From: Aeriscardovia sp.
GTDB lineage: Bacteria > Actinomycetota > Actinomycetes > Actinomycetales > Bifidobacteriaceae
Direction of reading: 5' to 3'
Assembly: GCA_017632945.1 (NCBI GenBank)
Contig: JAGBQH010000002.1
Span: 1 to 57,457 of the forward strand
Length of the DNA stretch: 57,457 bases
The notes below the pieces were generated by a model. That model was not told the origin of the DNA. It saw only the letters and a program-made list of their open reading frames with translations, and did no database searches. Position numbers and translations under genes: made by a program. Shown in pieces: positions 1-8,507 of this stretch. How positions within the stretch are numbered: position 1 is the stretch's first letter; each line of letters begins with the position of its first letter.

Positions 1-614
1 GCGTGGCTCCCCCTCTTCTTTTTAAGGCCCCACCACACTCCTGCCCCCAAAAGGAAGAGGAAGGAGGAAGCCAAAGAAAGGCCCAGTATTCCTTTGCCGC
101 CGGTAAAGGGGAGATGGGAAGGAGAAGCAGGCGTGGGAGAAGGGGGTATGACGGGGACGTGGCACTCAGATGAAAGGAGACCATAAGCGTCTGCAGGATT
201 TAACTGGCTTACAGAGTCTCCAATCGAGTTTGTCATCTCAAGTATCCCGTCCTTTACCGCGTATTCCATCCTCCACGAAATAGCTGGCTCCGGGTTGGAT
301 TCGACAAAACTAAAGCTTCCGCTTCCGGATAAGACCTGGGGGGAAGAATAAGAGAGGGAGGAAGTAAAGGAAATATCAGGGTGCTCTACGCTCTTTACAG
401 TGTAGGTGCCGTCCTGAAGGCCACCGAAGGTAAAGAGGTAGTAATAGGTGAGCTTGTCAAAGTCTGAACCCTTAAAGTCGTAAGGGGAAGAAGAAAACTG
501 CCAGCCTTCAAAAGTCCCGCCGTCTTCTACGGGAGAACTGAACTCTAAGCAGGAAGGGCAGGTTCCCCGTTTGCGCTTTAAAAATCTTTGAAAGGAAAAA
601 ATAAGGCAGTCCCG
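1..614 (-). pseudogene. C-terminal remnant of an LPXTG cell-wall-anchored surface protein
   Basis: This frame is open from directly behind the stop of the WYL regulator (615-617) to the left window edge. It has no ATG before 269 and no GTG or TTG at a plausible N-terminus. It encodes a beta-rich, Tyr/Phe/Ser-rich segment like a Cna-B or pilin-type domain, then a Pro/Ser-rich spacer, the sortase signal LPFTG (113-99), a hydrophobic helix (LGLSLASSFLFLLGAG) and a basic tail (LKKKRG). That tripartite C-terminus is diagnostic of sortase-anchored proteins. The C-terminal charge tail is present, but its stop lies outside the window. No signal peptide or start is visible, so I read it as a 5'-truncated gene. 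A remote unusual start such as ATT near 602 cannot be excluded. Confidence 0.72.
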
Positions 615-2360
615 TTAAGAAGATTGCCCTCCTACGCTTAGCTCCCTTTCAGCCCTGGCCACTATGAGATCCCGGATGCTTTTGGGACCCACGGAAACAA
701 TGTGTTTTGAATGGGAAATGCAAAAAACCACAAACCAGCTGTCGTGGCTGACTGTCATGCGTACCCGGAATTTTGAATCTCCTTTTTCTTCTATCCTGAC
801 TTCGGGAAATTCGGAAATCTGCGTGAGAAGTTCCGCATCGCACACAAAGCTAATAGGCGTCTTCTTTCCATCCCCCTTAAACGGAGCAGGATCGATGTCC
901 CGTTTATTCCCTTCTTTGGGCAGGGAGTGAACTCTGATAATACCGGAAATCCTAAGATTTTGAGGTTCTCCCTCTTCGCTTCTTCCTACCAGCCAGTAAA
1001 TCCCCTCATCTACTACTATTCTTTCGATTGAAAGCCGCTTTTTGCACTTCTCCCCTGTAACGTCTACATACTCCACTTCCATGCCTTCGCCCCGCCTTAC
1101 GATCTCGCGAATTGCCGGAAGGTAAATGGGCTCAACTTCGCATCCTGTCAGACTGAGCCATGGAACCGTGCCCGGAGAGGCATACTGGCGAAGGTAGTTG
1201 CTCAGCCTATCTGCAGAAGCTCTCCCCTCTTCAGAAAGGAAAGAAGAGCGGGAAAGATAGCTTGCGCCGGCAGCTAAAAGGGCCACATACTGAGGGGGAA
1301 TTCCAGCAAGTCTCTCCAGGCCTAAAGAATTTGTGGTTTTAACCATTCCCTTGTTTTCCAACAAATCCCAGTCCACGTCAAAAAACTGCGATCCCGCAAT
1401 TTCGCCGTCATCGGAAACGGTGCTGAGGATCCCTATATCGCGCTTTATAAGATCTACCGCTTCTTCCTCTTCCTCTTTATTTGCAAAGCCTATGAATTGC
1501 AGCGCCAAATCCTTGATGGGGTAGTCGGTTCCCATATGCGCCGAAAGGAAAAGGAGAAGCTTTAAACGCCTGTCAACTTCGGACTCCGTTTGAGGCACAA
1601 AATGCAATTTTTCCGCCCCGCGGCTCCTCTTTTCAATAGGGATATGCGTGCCTGCGTCTTCACTCTCGTCAACTTTCAACCTAACCGCAGCTTCAAGGCG
1701 CTTTAGGTAAGCTTCCCTGGCAACCGGAGGAGTGAGGATGCGAGAAGAGGGGTGCTCTAGCATAAAAGTAGCTAAGTCGTCAGAATCGGCATAGACCACA
1801 TTTATCTTTTCGCCGTTAATTTCCACGGCCGCCGTATACTTCCTAGAATCCAAGGCCTCTATAAGCCCTTCGGGTATTTTTTGAATTCCCAGCCCAGGGG
1901 CAATGGAGTCCAGGCCCAGGGCGGGTTCTTTGGAGATGTCGGCGGGAAAATCTTCTGCCTGGGCCAAAGACTGAACAAAATAATTGACTACTGCAAGAAC
2001 GGGAATATCTTCTTTTTCAAAATGAATCCGTATCTTGGGCTCGTTTCCAAGCCGAAGCCTGTAGGAGGCAAAATCCTGGTTGTCGGTTTTGGGAGAATAC
2101 TCGGGCTGCCTTGACTCTATCACTATCCCCATCGCCGAAAGCTTGGCCCTGTCCCTCTGAAATTGTTTCGCAAAGGCGGCCTTGGCGGCCTGGTCTGCAA
2201 GCTCCCCATAAGAATCGGCGTAGGCTTTTACCCTCTGGGCTATCTGGCGGCTGGTGAGCCATTGCGGAAAGGCTGATGAGAGGACGGCTAAAACATCTAA
2301 TTCGTGCTTTCCCCCCTTGTCTGAAAAGCGGCGCCTGCCGTTAGAGCTCCTCTGTGCCAT
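615..2360 (-). CDS. WYL-domain transcriptional regulator (fused PafB/PafC type)
   Basis: About 581 aa. Two successive halves each start with a winged-helix-like segment (about residues 20-90, with TSRQIAQRVKAYADSYGELA, and about 260-330, with VDRRLKLLLFLSAHMGTDYP). Each is followed by a WYL-type region; the second ends in YWLVGRSEEGEPQNLRISGI. This duplicated HTH-WYL order matches actinobacterial PafB-PafC, which activates the LexA-independent DNA damage response; there PafB and PafC are often separate genes and sometimes fused. The start is placed at the ATG at 2360 (MAQRSS), behind a GGAGG, rather than the TTG ten codons upstream. The gene lies 34 nt after the ugpA-like gene's stop. Which promoters it binds, and whether it responds to DNA damage, is inference from the family. 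Confidence 0.8.
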   Translation of the reverse strand: MAQRSSNGRRRFSDKGGKHELDVLAVLSSAFPQWLTSRQIAQRVKAYADSYGELADQAAKAAFAKQFQRDRAKLSAMGIVIESRQPEYSPKTDNQDFASYRLRLGNEPKIRIHFEKEDIPVLAVVNYFVQSLAQAEDFPADISKEPALGLDSIAPGLGIQKIPEGLIEALDSRKYTAAVEINGEKINVVYADSDDLATFMLEHPSSRILTPPVAREAYLKRLEAAVRLKVDESEDAGTHIPIEKRSRGAEKLHFVPQTESEVDRRLKLLLFLSAHMGTDYPIKDLALQFIGFANKEEEEEAVDLIKRDIGILSTVSDDGEIAGSQFFDVDWDLLENKGMVKTTNSLGLERLAGIPPQYVALLAAGASYLSRSSFLSEEGRASADRLSNYLRQYASPGTVPWLSLTGCEVEPIYLPAIREIVRRGEGMEVEYVDVTGEKCKKRLSIERIVVDEGIYWLVGRSEEGEPQNLRISGIIRVHSLPKEGNKRDIDPAPFKGDGKKTPISFVCDAELLTQISEFPEVRIEEKGDSKFRVRMTVSHDSWFVVFCISHSKHIVSVGPKSIRDLIVARAERELSVGGQSS

Positions 2361-2423
2361 CGCCCCTAAATCCTCCGCTGAAAAAAGCAACTACTTTCAA
2401 TTTTAAGCTTTTTTTCGGGGGGA

Positions 2424-3824
2424 TTAATGAGCGGACTCTACGCCCCTGTCGCCTACAAAAGAGCCGTCGGGAACAAAATTCCTTTTCCCGTTGTCTTCCA
2501 AAAGCACGTTTCCAAAGAATGATACATTTTTTCCAAATCTCCAGTCGCCTTCTATTTTCACGCTCGCGGCCGCAGCCAGGGAAGGGACAAAGGGGATCCT
2601 TTCGTCAAAATCGGAGATGTTTTTGTAGTACCTCTTGTCCAAAATGACGCGGGGAAGATGGTAGTCTCCGTCTTCCATTTCATAGAGGTTGGTCAGGTGG
2701 AAGCGGTTTGACCTCATGACAAAGAGGTCTTCTGTGGTTTTAACAGGCAAAAAGCGGGGCCTGTCCACTTCCAGGCAGGCCGAAGCGCTAAATTGGCTTA
2801 TGATGGAGCCCATTGCAGTTTCTAGCTGCACCACGTGCGTGGAAGAGGGATCGGAAGGATCTACCGTTTTCTTGTTTACTATGAGCGGGAAATCAAAATT
2901 GCCCTTTTCTTCCTCAAGCCTCTCTTTAAGGTCCTTTACCTTAATCCAAAGGTTGTTGGTGTTGAAATACATGTGCCTGGAAATATCGGTGGCAAACTTC
3001 ATGTCCTCGGGGCTCACCTGGCTCATTTCCCTAAGCACCAGCCGGCCTGAGAATTTGTCCCTCACAATCTGGCCGCCTTTTACATCCGAAGGGGTGCGCC
3101 TTGCCACCTCCATCATGAAGGAAGCCGGAAGGGAGGCAAAGTAGCTGGCGATCTTGGTGGAGGGCCTAGCGCCCAAGTTGTCGCAGTTGGAAATGAAGAG
3201 GTACTTTATACCCTTGTCCAAGAGCAAATCCAAAAGGCCTGAAGTGTAGAGGACGTTAAAAATGTCTCCATGCCCCATAGGGCACCACTCGAGGGATGGG
3301 TCTTTTGGCCAGGAAGCGGGAGACCCGTCTGCAAGGATCTTGGGCTCCCTGTTTTGCATAATTTCAATGGGCACGCCCTTGGGGTTTGAAAAGCCAAGCT
3401 TTTCTACTTCCTCTAAGGTGGGAGAGGAAGTGTGAACCGAATCCATGAAGATGAGGGGGAACTCTATCCCCAGCCTCTGGCGGGAGATCTGGATTTGATG
3501 CACTATTACGTCAAGAAAGCTAAGGACCTCTCCATTTTTTTTCACTACCGGCAGGCTGGACTTTGGAGCCCTCAGGCCCATGGAGGTTCCAAGGCCCCCG
3601 TTTAGCTTTATAAAGGCCGTACTGGCCAAATCTGCGGGATCTGCCTTATTTACGACGATTTCCCGGATGCTTGGGACCTTTTCAAGCGGCTCTATATCTT
3701 CTTCCCTAATCCAGTTGTCATCCTTTACGGAGTTAAAAGCCTGGAACAGGTGCGTAAAAGCCTCAATTTCGCTTTCCTTTTCGCCCTGGGCCCGCATTTT
3801 TTTAACGCATTCTTGTAGAGTCAT
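2424..3824 (-). CDS. ugpA: UTP--glucose-1-phosphate uridylyltransferase, eukaryote-type (UGPase)
   Basis: 466 aa, the usual length for the eukaryote-like UGPase family (PF01704), and unrelated to bacterial GalU. The signature nucleotide-binding loop KLNGGLGTSMG is followed by a Lys-Ser motif in RAPKSSLPVVKK near residues 72-95; sugar-binding segments include PASWPKDPSLEWCPMGHGD and ISNCDNLGA. It makes UDP-glucose from UTP and glucose-1-phosphate in the cytoplasm, feeding galactose interconversion (Leloir or lacto-N-biose routes) and envelope polysaccharide. Among bacteria this UGPase type is characteristic of bifidobacteria, which supports the lineage call. The gene stands between the WYL regulator and cmk-der on the same strand. 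Confidence 0.93.
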   Translation of the reverse strand: MTLQECVKKMRAQGEKESEIEAFTHLFQAFNSVKDDNWIREEDIEPLEKVPSIREIVVNKADPADLASTAFIKLNGGLGTSMGLRAPKSSLPVVKKNGEVLSFLDVIVHQIQISRQRLGIEFPLIFMDSVHTSSPTLEEVEKLGFSNPKGVPIEIMQNREPKILADGSPASWPKDPSLEWCPMGHGDIFNVLYTSGLLDLLLDKGIKYLFISNCDNLGARPSTKIASYFASLPASFMMEVARRTPSDVKGGQIVRDKFSGRLVLREMSQVSPEDMKFATDISRHMYFNTNNLWIKVKDLKERLEEEKGNFDFPLIVNKKTVDPSDPSSTHVVQLETAMGSIISQFSASACLEVDRPRFLPVKTTEDLFVMRSNRFHLTNLYEMEDGDYHLPRVILDKRYYKNISDFDERIPFVPSLAAAASVKIEGDWRFGKNVSFFGNVLLEDNGKRNFVPDGSFVGDRGVESAH

Positions 3825-3894
3825 AAAATCTCTTTTCTGACCGGCAATGGGATATTTCTAGAATACAGGCATTTTCCGCCCTCTTTCTAGGCCG

Positions 3895-5874
3895 TTACGC
3901 CTTTTTCTCCCTAATTTTCTGTTTAAAAGAAATGGGCGAACCCTCAAATCCAAACTGGATTCGAAGCTGCTTTTCCAAATGGCGAAGGTAGGAAGCATCC
4001 ATGGGGAAGCTTACAAAAAGGATGAACTGGGGGGGAACGGAGGAAGCTTGGACGGCAAAAAGAATTCTGGGCTGCTTTCCGGACCTCAGAGGATGGGGGT
4101 GGGAAATTTGGAAAGAGGAAACGAACTGGTTCAACTGGTGGGTGGAAACCCTCTTTTGCCTGGAAGAGAGGGCCTCCTCCACTGCTGGGGCGATTTTTGA
4201 AATATGCCAGCCTGTGAGGGCGGATATGTTTATCTTCTGCGCCCAGTAAGGAAGGCCCTCCTCTTCGGCTTTTGCCAGCTCCTTTTCTTCCCTGTCGGCC
4301 TCATCCCATTTATTTAGCAAGATTACAAGGCCTTTTCCCGCCTCTTGAACCCGGTTTATAACTTTAAGATCTTGCTTTGAAAGAGGGCGAGTGGAATCTA
4401 ACACCACCATGCACGCATCCGACCTGTCTATTGCGTTTTGGCTGCGTATGAAGGAGTAGTAATCTAGCCCCTCTGCCATATTGGGCCTTCTGGAAATTCC
4501 CGCCGTATCGATAAGAAGCCAGCGATGGTTTCCGACATTTGCCACTTCATCTACGCTGTCTCTGGTGGTTCCGGCCTCTCCGCTCACCACTGACCTCTTC
4601 TCACCAAGCAGCCGGTTTAAAAGCGTGCTCTTTCCCACATTGGGCTTTCCTATGATTGCAACTTTGGAAAGCCCCTCGTCTTTTTCGCGCCTTTTGCCTC
4701 CTTTGGCCTTTTGGAGGGCAAGGTCGAGAAGGTCTCCTATCCCCCTGCCGTGAAGGGATGAAATTGGAACCGGTTCTCCTAGCCCCAGTTTCCATCCCTC
4801 CCCGGCACCGGCTTCAAGAACGGAGGTGTCTGCCTTGTTTACGGCCAGCACCGCAGGGGTTCCGCTTCTTCTAAGCATGGAAGCTATCTGGCGGTCTAGC
4901 GTGGTCAGGGGGGAATTTATGTCTATGACGAATATGACGGCATCTGCCTGCTGGACGGCCATCCTCGTCTGCTCGAGGGTTTTTTCGGCTATTTCGCCGG
5001 GCCCGTTGTTCCAGCCTGCGGTGTCTACGATGTCTATCTTTTTTCCGCGCCACTCAGTTTTTTGCACCACTCTGTCCCTTGTGGCGTTTGGAAGATCTGA
5101 AATTATCGAGCGGCGGCTCCCTGCAATTCTGTTTGCAAGCGTGCTCTTTCCCACATTGGGCCTGCCTACAATTGCAATATTTAAGGCCTCTTCCTTTTGG
5201 CCGGCCTCTTCCTTTTTTTCCTCCTCGGGCTCTTCTACCAGGTTCTCTCTTTCGATCATGGAGCAGATAAGAGAGAAAACCTGGTCTATATCCATATGCG
5301 TGGTGTCTATCTCTATGACTCCGGGGGCGGGGGAGAGAAAGTCGGAAGTTAAAAGATCGGCTGCGTCCCTGGAAGCGACATCGTCTTCGATTCCCTCATT
5401 TCTCCGCCTTTCTTTCCTAACAGCCTTTGAAGCTGTAAGAAGGAGGCGCAAATCAGCTTTGGGGGCGATCACGGTAGTGGCGTCTCTGCCCTCTAGCACC
5501 ATGCCTATATGCTCTTTTTGAGCTTCTGCAATTTGGCGGCGGAAAAAGTGATTGAGGAGATCGCGGATTTCCTTTATGGAAGAAAAGTCGGAAATTTTTT
5601 CGCTGATTTCTTTTTGCCGGATCCGGGAGGAAACATCCCTGCCATCTATAAATATCTCTTTGCCATCTTTGGAGAGGGAAAGCTTTCCGTCAAAAAGAGA
5701 CAGGGCAGATTCGATCTTTTCCTGCCTGCTTTCAGCCCCTTTTTCTATGCTGTAGAGGCAGGCTGCCCTGTAGACGCTTCCGGTATTTAGATAGGCCAGT
5801 GCGTACTTTTTGGAAAGCATCTGGGAAATTGTGCTCTTTCCAACTCCGGCCGGCCCGTCAATTGCGATTATCAA
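3895..5874 (-). CDS. der: Fused cytidylate kinase - GTPase Der (EngA)
   Basis: 659 aa. Residues 1-215 are cytidylate kinase: the P-loop GPAGVGKS is at 7-14, with LNTGSVYRA and LEGRDATTVIAP behind it; it phosphorylates CMP and dCMP. After a short Glu/Lys-rich linker, residues 231-655 are Der, with two tandem GTPase domains (GRPNVGKS at 237-244, GKPNVGKS at 409-416; NKAD and NKWD specificity loops) and a C-terminal KH-like domain. Der acts in 50S ribosome assembly. The fusion is common in Actinobacteria. The gene starts at TTG 5874, overlapping the 3' end of rluB by 17 nt, so translational coupling is likely. Both halves keep their motifs, so both activities are expected. Confidence 0.95.
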   Translation of the reverse strand: MIIAIDGPAGVGKSTISQMLSKKYALAYLNTGSVYRAACLYSIEKGAESRQEKIESALSLFDGKLSLSKDGKEIFIDGRDVSSRIRQKEISEKISDFSSIKEIRDLLNHFFRRQIAEAQKEHIGMVLEGRDATTVIAPKADLRLLLTASKAVRKERRRNEGIEDDVASRDAADLLTSDFLSPAPGVIEIDTTHMDIDQVFSLICSMIERENLVEEPEEEKKEEAGQKEEALNIAIVGRPNVGKSTLANRIAGSRRSIISDLPNATRDRVVQKTEWRGKKIDIVDTAGWNNGPGEIAEKTLEQTRMAVQQADAVIFVIDINSPLTTLDRQIASMLRRSGTPAVLAVNKADTSVLEAGAGEGWKLGLGEPVPISSLHGRGIGDLLDLALQKAKGGKRREKDEGLSKVAIIGKPNVGKSTLLNRLLGEKRSVVSGEAGTTRDSVDEVANVGNHRWLLIDTAGISRRPNMAEGLDYYSFIRSQNAIDRSDACMVVLDSTRPLSKQDLKVINRVQEAGKGLVILLNKWDEADREEKELAKAEEEGLPYWAQKINISALTGWHISKIAPAVEEALSSRQKRVSTHQLNQFVSSFQISHPHPLRSGKQPRILFAVQASSVPPQFILFVSFPMDASYLRHLEKQLRIQFGFEGSPISFKQKIREKKA

Positions 5875-6628
5875 ATCCCACTTCCTTTTCTAATTCTTCA
5901 ATTTCTTTTTTGTCTAGCTTTCTATATTCTCCGGGTTTTAACCCCCCCAAGCTCACGGGCCCCATTCTAGTCCTTACCAGTTTTTCCACCCTAAAGCCGA
6001 GGGCGGCAAAAACCCTTCTGACAATGCGGTTTTTGCCGGAATGCAGGGAGACCATAACTTCGCATTTATGGCTCCCCTGCCTTAAGATTTTGACTTTGTC
6101 GAACTTTTGCCATCCGTCTTCTAAAAGCACTCCCCTCGAGACCAGCATGGATGCCACATTTTGAGGCAGGGGATGATTTAGAAAGACCATATAGTTTTTT
6201 TCCACGCCGTACCTGGGATGCGAAAGCCTGTTTGCCAAAGTTCCATCATTGGTCATTAAAAGCAGGCCTTCTGAATCATAATCAAGTCTGCCTACGTGAA
6301 ATAATCTGGCTCTCGATTTATAGGTCAAAATATCGGAAAGGGTCAGCCTTGAAGACTTGTCTTCCATAGCTGAGAGCACATTTTTCGGCTTGTTTAGGGC
6401 AAGCACCACCTTCTCGAGTTCCGGCCTTACTCTGGAGCCGTCCACCTTTACTTTTTGCTCATATGCGTTTATTCGAGTGCCAAGATCTGATGCAAGGGCG
6501 CCATCCACTTCAACGCGACCCTCTTCTATCAGTTTTTCGCAGTCCCTCCTGGAGCCCAAGGAGCAAAGGGCGAGATATTTTTGCAGCCTTATGTCTTCAA
6601 GCTCTGGATCTCGCTTTTCCAAGTTCAT
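5858..6628 (-). CDS. rluB: 23S rRNA pseudouridine synthase, RluB/RsuA family
   Basis: About 256 aa. An N-terminal S4 domain (RLQKYLALCSLGSRRDCEKL) is followed by the RsuA/RluB catalytic domain with GRLDYDSEGLLLMTNDG, which holds the catalytic Asp, and SGKNRIVRRVFAALG. It isomerises a uridine in 23S rRNA. I place the start at ATG 6628 (MNLEKRDPE) because the 40 residues encoded upstream are not family-like. It is the first gene of an rluB / cmk-der pair with overlapping ends. In many Actinobacteria scpA and scpB sit directly upstream; here the aquaporin gene diverges instead. Confidence 0.9.
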   Translation of the reverse strand: MNLEKRDPELEDIRLQKYLALCSLGSRRDCEKLIEEGRVEVDGALASDLGTRINAYEQKVKVDGSRVRPELEKVVLALNKPKNVLSAMEDKSSRLTLSDILTYKSRARLFHVGRLDYDSEGLLLMTNDGTLANRLSHPRYGVEKNYMVFLNHPLPQNVASMLVSRGVLLEDGWQKFDKVKILRQGSHKCEVMVSLHSGKNRIVRRVFAALGFRVEKLVRTRMGPVSLGGLKPGEYRKLDKKEIEELEKEVGFDNRN

Positions 6629-6735
6629 TTCTACCCCTGTAGTCAGATATGTATAGAGTGTATTACATCTCGATTCACATTTTTTAATGGTACATATTGA
6701 GTGATCCGTATAAAGCCTACAGATAAGGATAGTTA

Positions 6736-7704
6736 ATGGAAGAAGCACAACAAACCGAATCTAAAAAACGGCAAGTGCATAAGGAATCAAATAAAAACTC
6801 CGACCAAAAAGAGGGATTTTATTTCTCCAGAAGAAAGTGGCTGAGGATACTTACTGAATTTGTGGGGACATACTTTGTGGTCTTCACTATCATGGCGGCG
6901 ACCTGCTGGATCACTCTTACCAGCCTCTCTCCCGTGTACCTGGGGATAGTGGCATTTTGCGCTTACGCGGGCGCGGCGGCCGTCTTCCAAGGCATTTCAG
7001 GCGCCCATTTTAATCCCGCGGTAAGTTTTGCCATGGCTTTAAGTTCCAGGCTTTCCTGGCTCGATGCCCTTTACTATGCGATAGCCCAGATTGTGGGGGC
7101 CATCTGCGCTTCTGCGACCCTTTTTGGGCTTTTGAAATTCATGCCCTCCGACTTAAACGTCACCAGCCAGCAATGGTGGGAGCTTTTGGCCAATACTTTT
7201 GATTCTTCAGCCTCCGACCGAATCAAAGTCGGACCGGGCTTTGCGATAGTAATAGAGCTTATTTCAGCCTTCATAGTCATGGCCCTCGTCCTTAAAGCTG
7301 TTCATTCTAACGGAAAGCCGCGCCGTTCCTATTACTTCCTTTCCGCCCTTGGGTATGCAACTGCCACAATCCTTGCCAGCTTCTTTACAGGGGGCGGTTT
7401 TAACCCCGCCAAAGCCACAGGCGCAGCCATAATGGCGGGAGCTGCAGGAGTGCCCGGAGTTGGAGCGGAACTATGGCTGTTTTGGATTATTCCCCTGCTT
7501 TGCGCGGCAGTATGCGCCTTGATAAATACCATTTACCAAGGAATGGGCAAAAACAGGGTCAAAGATGCCTCTGCGGAGGAAACTCAAGATGAAAAAGAAA
7601 CAGATGAAGATGAAGAAGATTGGGAAGAGGAAAAAGAGGATAAAAAGTCTTTAAAGGCGAAGAAGGAAGTAGGATCCGAGGAAGACGGCGGCGCAAAAGA
7701 TTAG
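6736..7704 (+). CDS. Aquaporin / MIP-family channel
   Basis: 322 aa with six predicted membrane helices and the two half-helices that form the MIP pore: NPA at residues 93-95 (AHFNPAVSF) and NPA at 223-225 (GGFNPAKAT). It should conduct water or small neutral solutes such as glycerol. The residue after the second NPA, normally the selectivity-filter Arg, is Lys226. The N-terminal 30 residues are hydrophilic and rich in Lys and Glu; the last 45 or so form a very acidic Glu/Asp tail followed by a Lys/Glu stretch, outside the channel fold. The gene diverges from rluB across a 107-nt gap, and its 3' end overlaps the antisense small membrane gene at 7651-7932. Confidence 0.88.
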   Translation: MEEAQQTESKKRQVHKESNKNSDQKEGFYFSRRKWLRILTEFVGTYFVVFTIMAATCWITLTSLSPVYLGIVAFCAYAGAAAVFQGISGAHFNPAVSFAMALSSRLSWLDALYYAIAQIVGAICASATLFGLLKFMPSDLNVTSQQWWELLANTFDSSASDRIKVGPGFAIVIELISAFIVMALVLKAVHSNGKPRRSYYFLSALGYATATILASFFTGGGFNPAKATGAAIMAGAAGVPGVGAELWLFWIIPLLCAAVCALINTIYQGMGKNRVKDASAEETQDEKETDEDEEDWEEEKEDKKSLKAKKEVGSEEDGGAKD

Positions 7705-7932
7705 GATAGCGCAGTCCGTAGCTCGGCTTCGGGCCTTCCATGGGCTTTTGTCTTTTAAAGCGATCCTAAAAATAAATGCCAAAAATAAGGCTGAAAGCAT
7801 CACTATAACGCCTGCCAGCAGGCATCCAAAAAAAGCCAAAAGGCTCGCCGCAAATAATATAAGGAAGGGAAAACAAAAAAGCGAGGCGAAAAATATCTTG
7901 CCCCTTTTTCCGGCTTTTCCTTCTTTTTTCAC
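7651..7932 (-). CDS. Small membrane protein downstream of apt
   Basis: 93 aa: a basic N-terminus (MKKEGKAGKRGK), two closely spaced hydrophobic segments in residues 14-58, a charged loop (KDKSPWKARSR) and a final hydrophobic helix. No family is recognised. It looks real because its ATG overlaps the apt stop in the coupled ATGA arrangement and the membrane pattern is coherent. Its 3' 54 nt lie antisense to the acidic tail of the aquaporin gene, a convergent overlap. Function unknown. Confidence 0.6.
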   Translation of the reverse strand: MKKEGKAGKRGKIFFASLFCFPFLILFAASLLAFFGCLLAGVIVMLSALFLAFIFRIALKDKSPWKARSRATDCAILIFCAAVFLGSYFLLRL

Positions 7933-8507
7933 GCTTTCTCCGGGAATTGAATCAAAGTGCTGATAGGGATTCCGGAAAGCCTTTCCCTGCCCCCCTGCCC
8001 TTTAAGTTCTATAAGGAAACAAAAGCCGGCCACCCGGGCATGCAATCTTTTGACCAGCCTTGCCGCGCTGACGGCAGTTCCTCCGGTAGCCATAAGATCG
8101 TCTACTATGAGGACTTTGGAATTTGGCTTAATGAGGTTCTTTTCTACCTCTACGCTGGAAATGCCGTACTCAAGCTGATAATCTTCCCTGAGCACCGGAG
8201 GAGGCAGTTTCCCGTCTTTTCTAAATGCAACAAATCCTTTTCCCAGCCTATCGGCCATGGGAGCCCCTATAAGAAAGCCCCTAGCTTCAAGGCCTCCCAC
8301 GTAATCAAAATCTGATGCTTGGACCGGAAGGGTGGAAACGAGGGCATCCAAAAGGATGTGATATGCTTTGGAATCCGAAATGAGGGGCATAATATCTCTG
8401 AAAACCACCCGAGGTCGTGGGAATCCCTCAACTGAACGCAACTTGCCCATAACGTAGCGCGCGTTCTCCTCCCCCACGGCTTTTACGAGGGACTTATCTA
8501 TCATCAA
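7929..8507 (-). CDS. apt: Adenine phosphoribosyltransferase
   Basis: 192 aa, normal length. The PRPP-binding motif VLIVDDLMATGGTA and the N-terminal segment GFPRPRVVFRDIMPLISD identify Apt, which converts adenine and PRPP to AMP in purine salvage. It overlaps yajC upstream by 4 nt and the small membrane protein downstream by 4 nt, so the three are probably co-translated. In many actinobacteria apt follows yajC-secD-secF; here it follows yajC directly. Confidence 0.95.
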   Translation of the reverse strand: MMIDKSLVKAVGEENARYVMGKLRSVEGFPRPRVVFRDIMPLISDSKAYHILLDALVSTLPVQASDFDYVGGLEARGFLIGAPMADRLGKGFVAFRKDGKLPPPVLREDYQLEYGISSVEVEKNLIKPNSKVLIVDDLMATGGTAVSAARLVKRLHARVAGFCFLIELKGQGGRERLSGIPISTLIQFPEKA

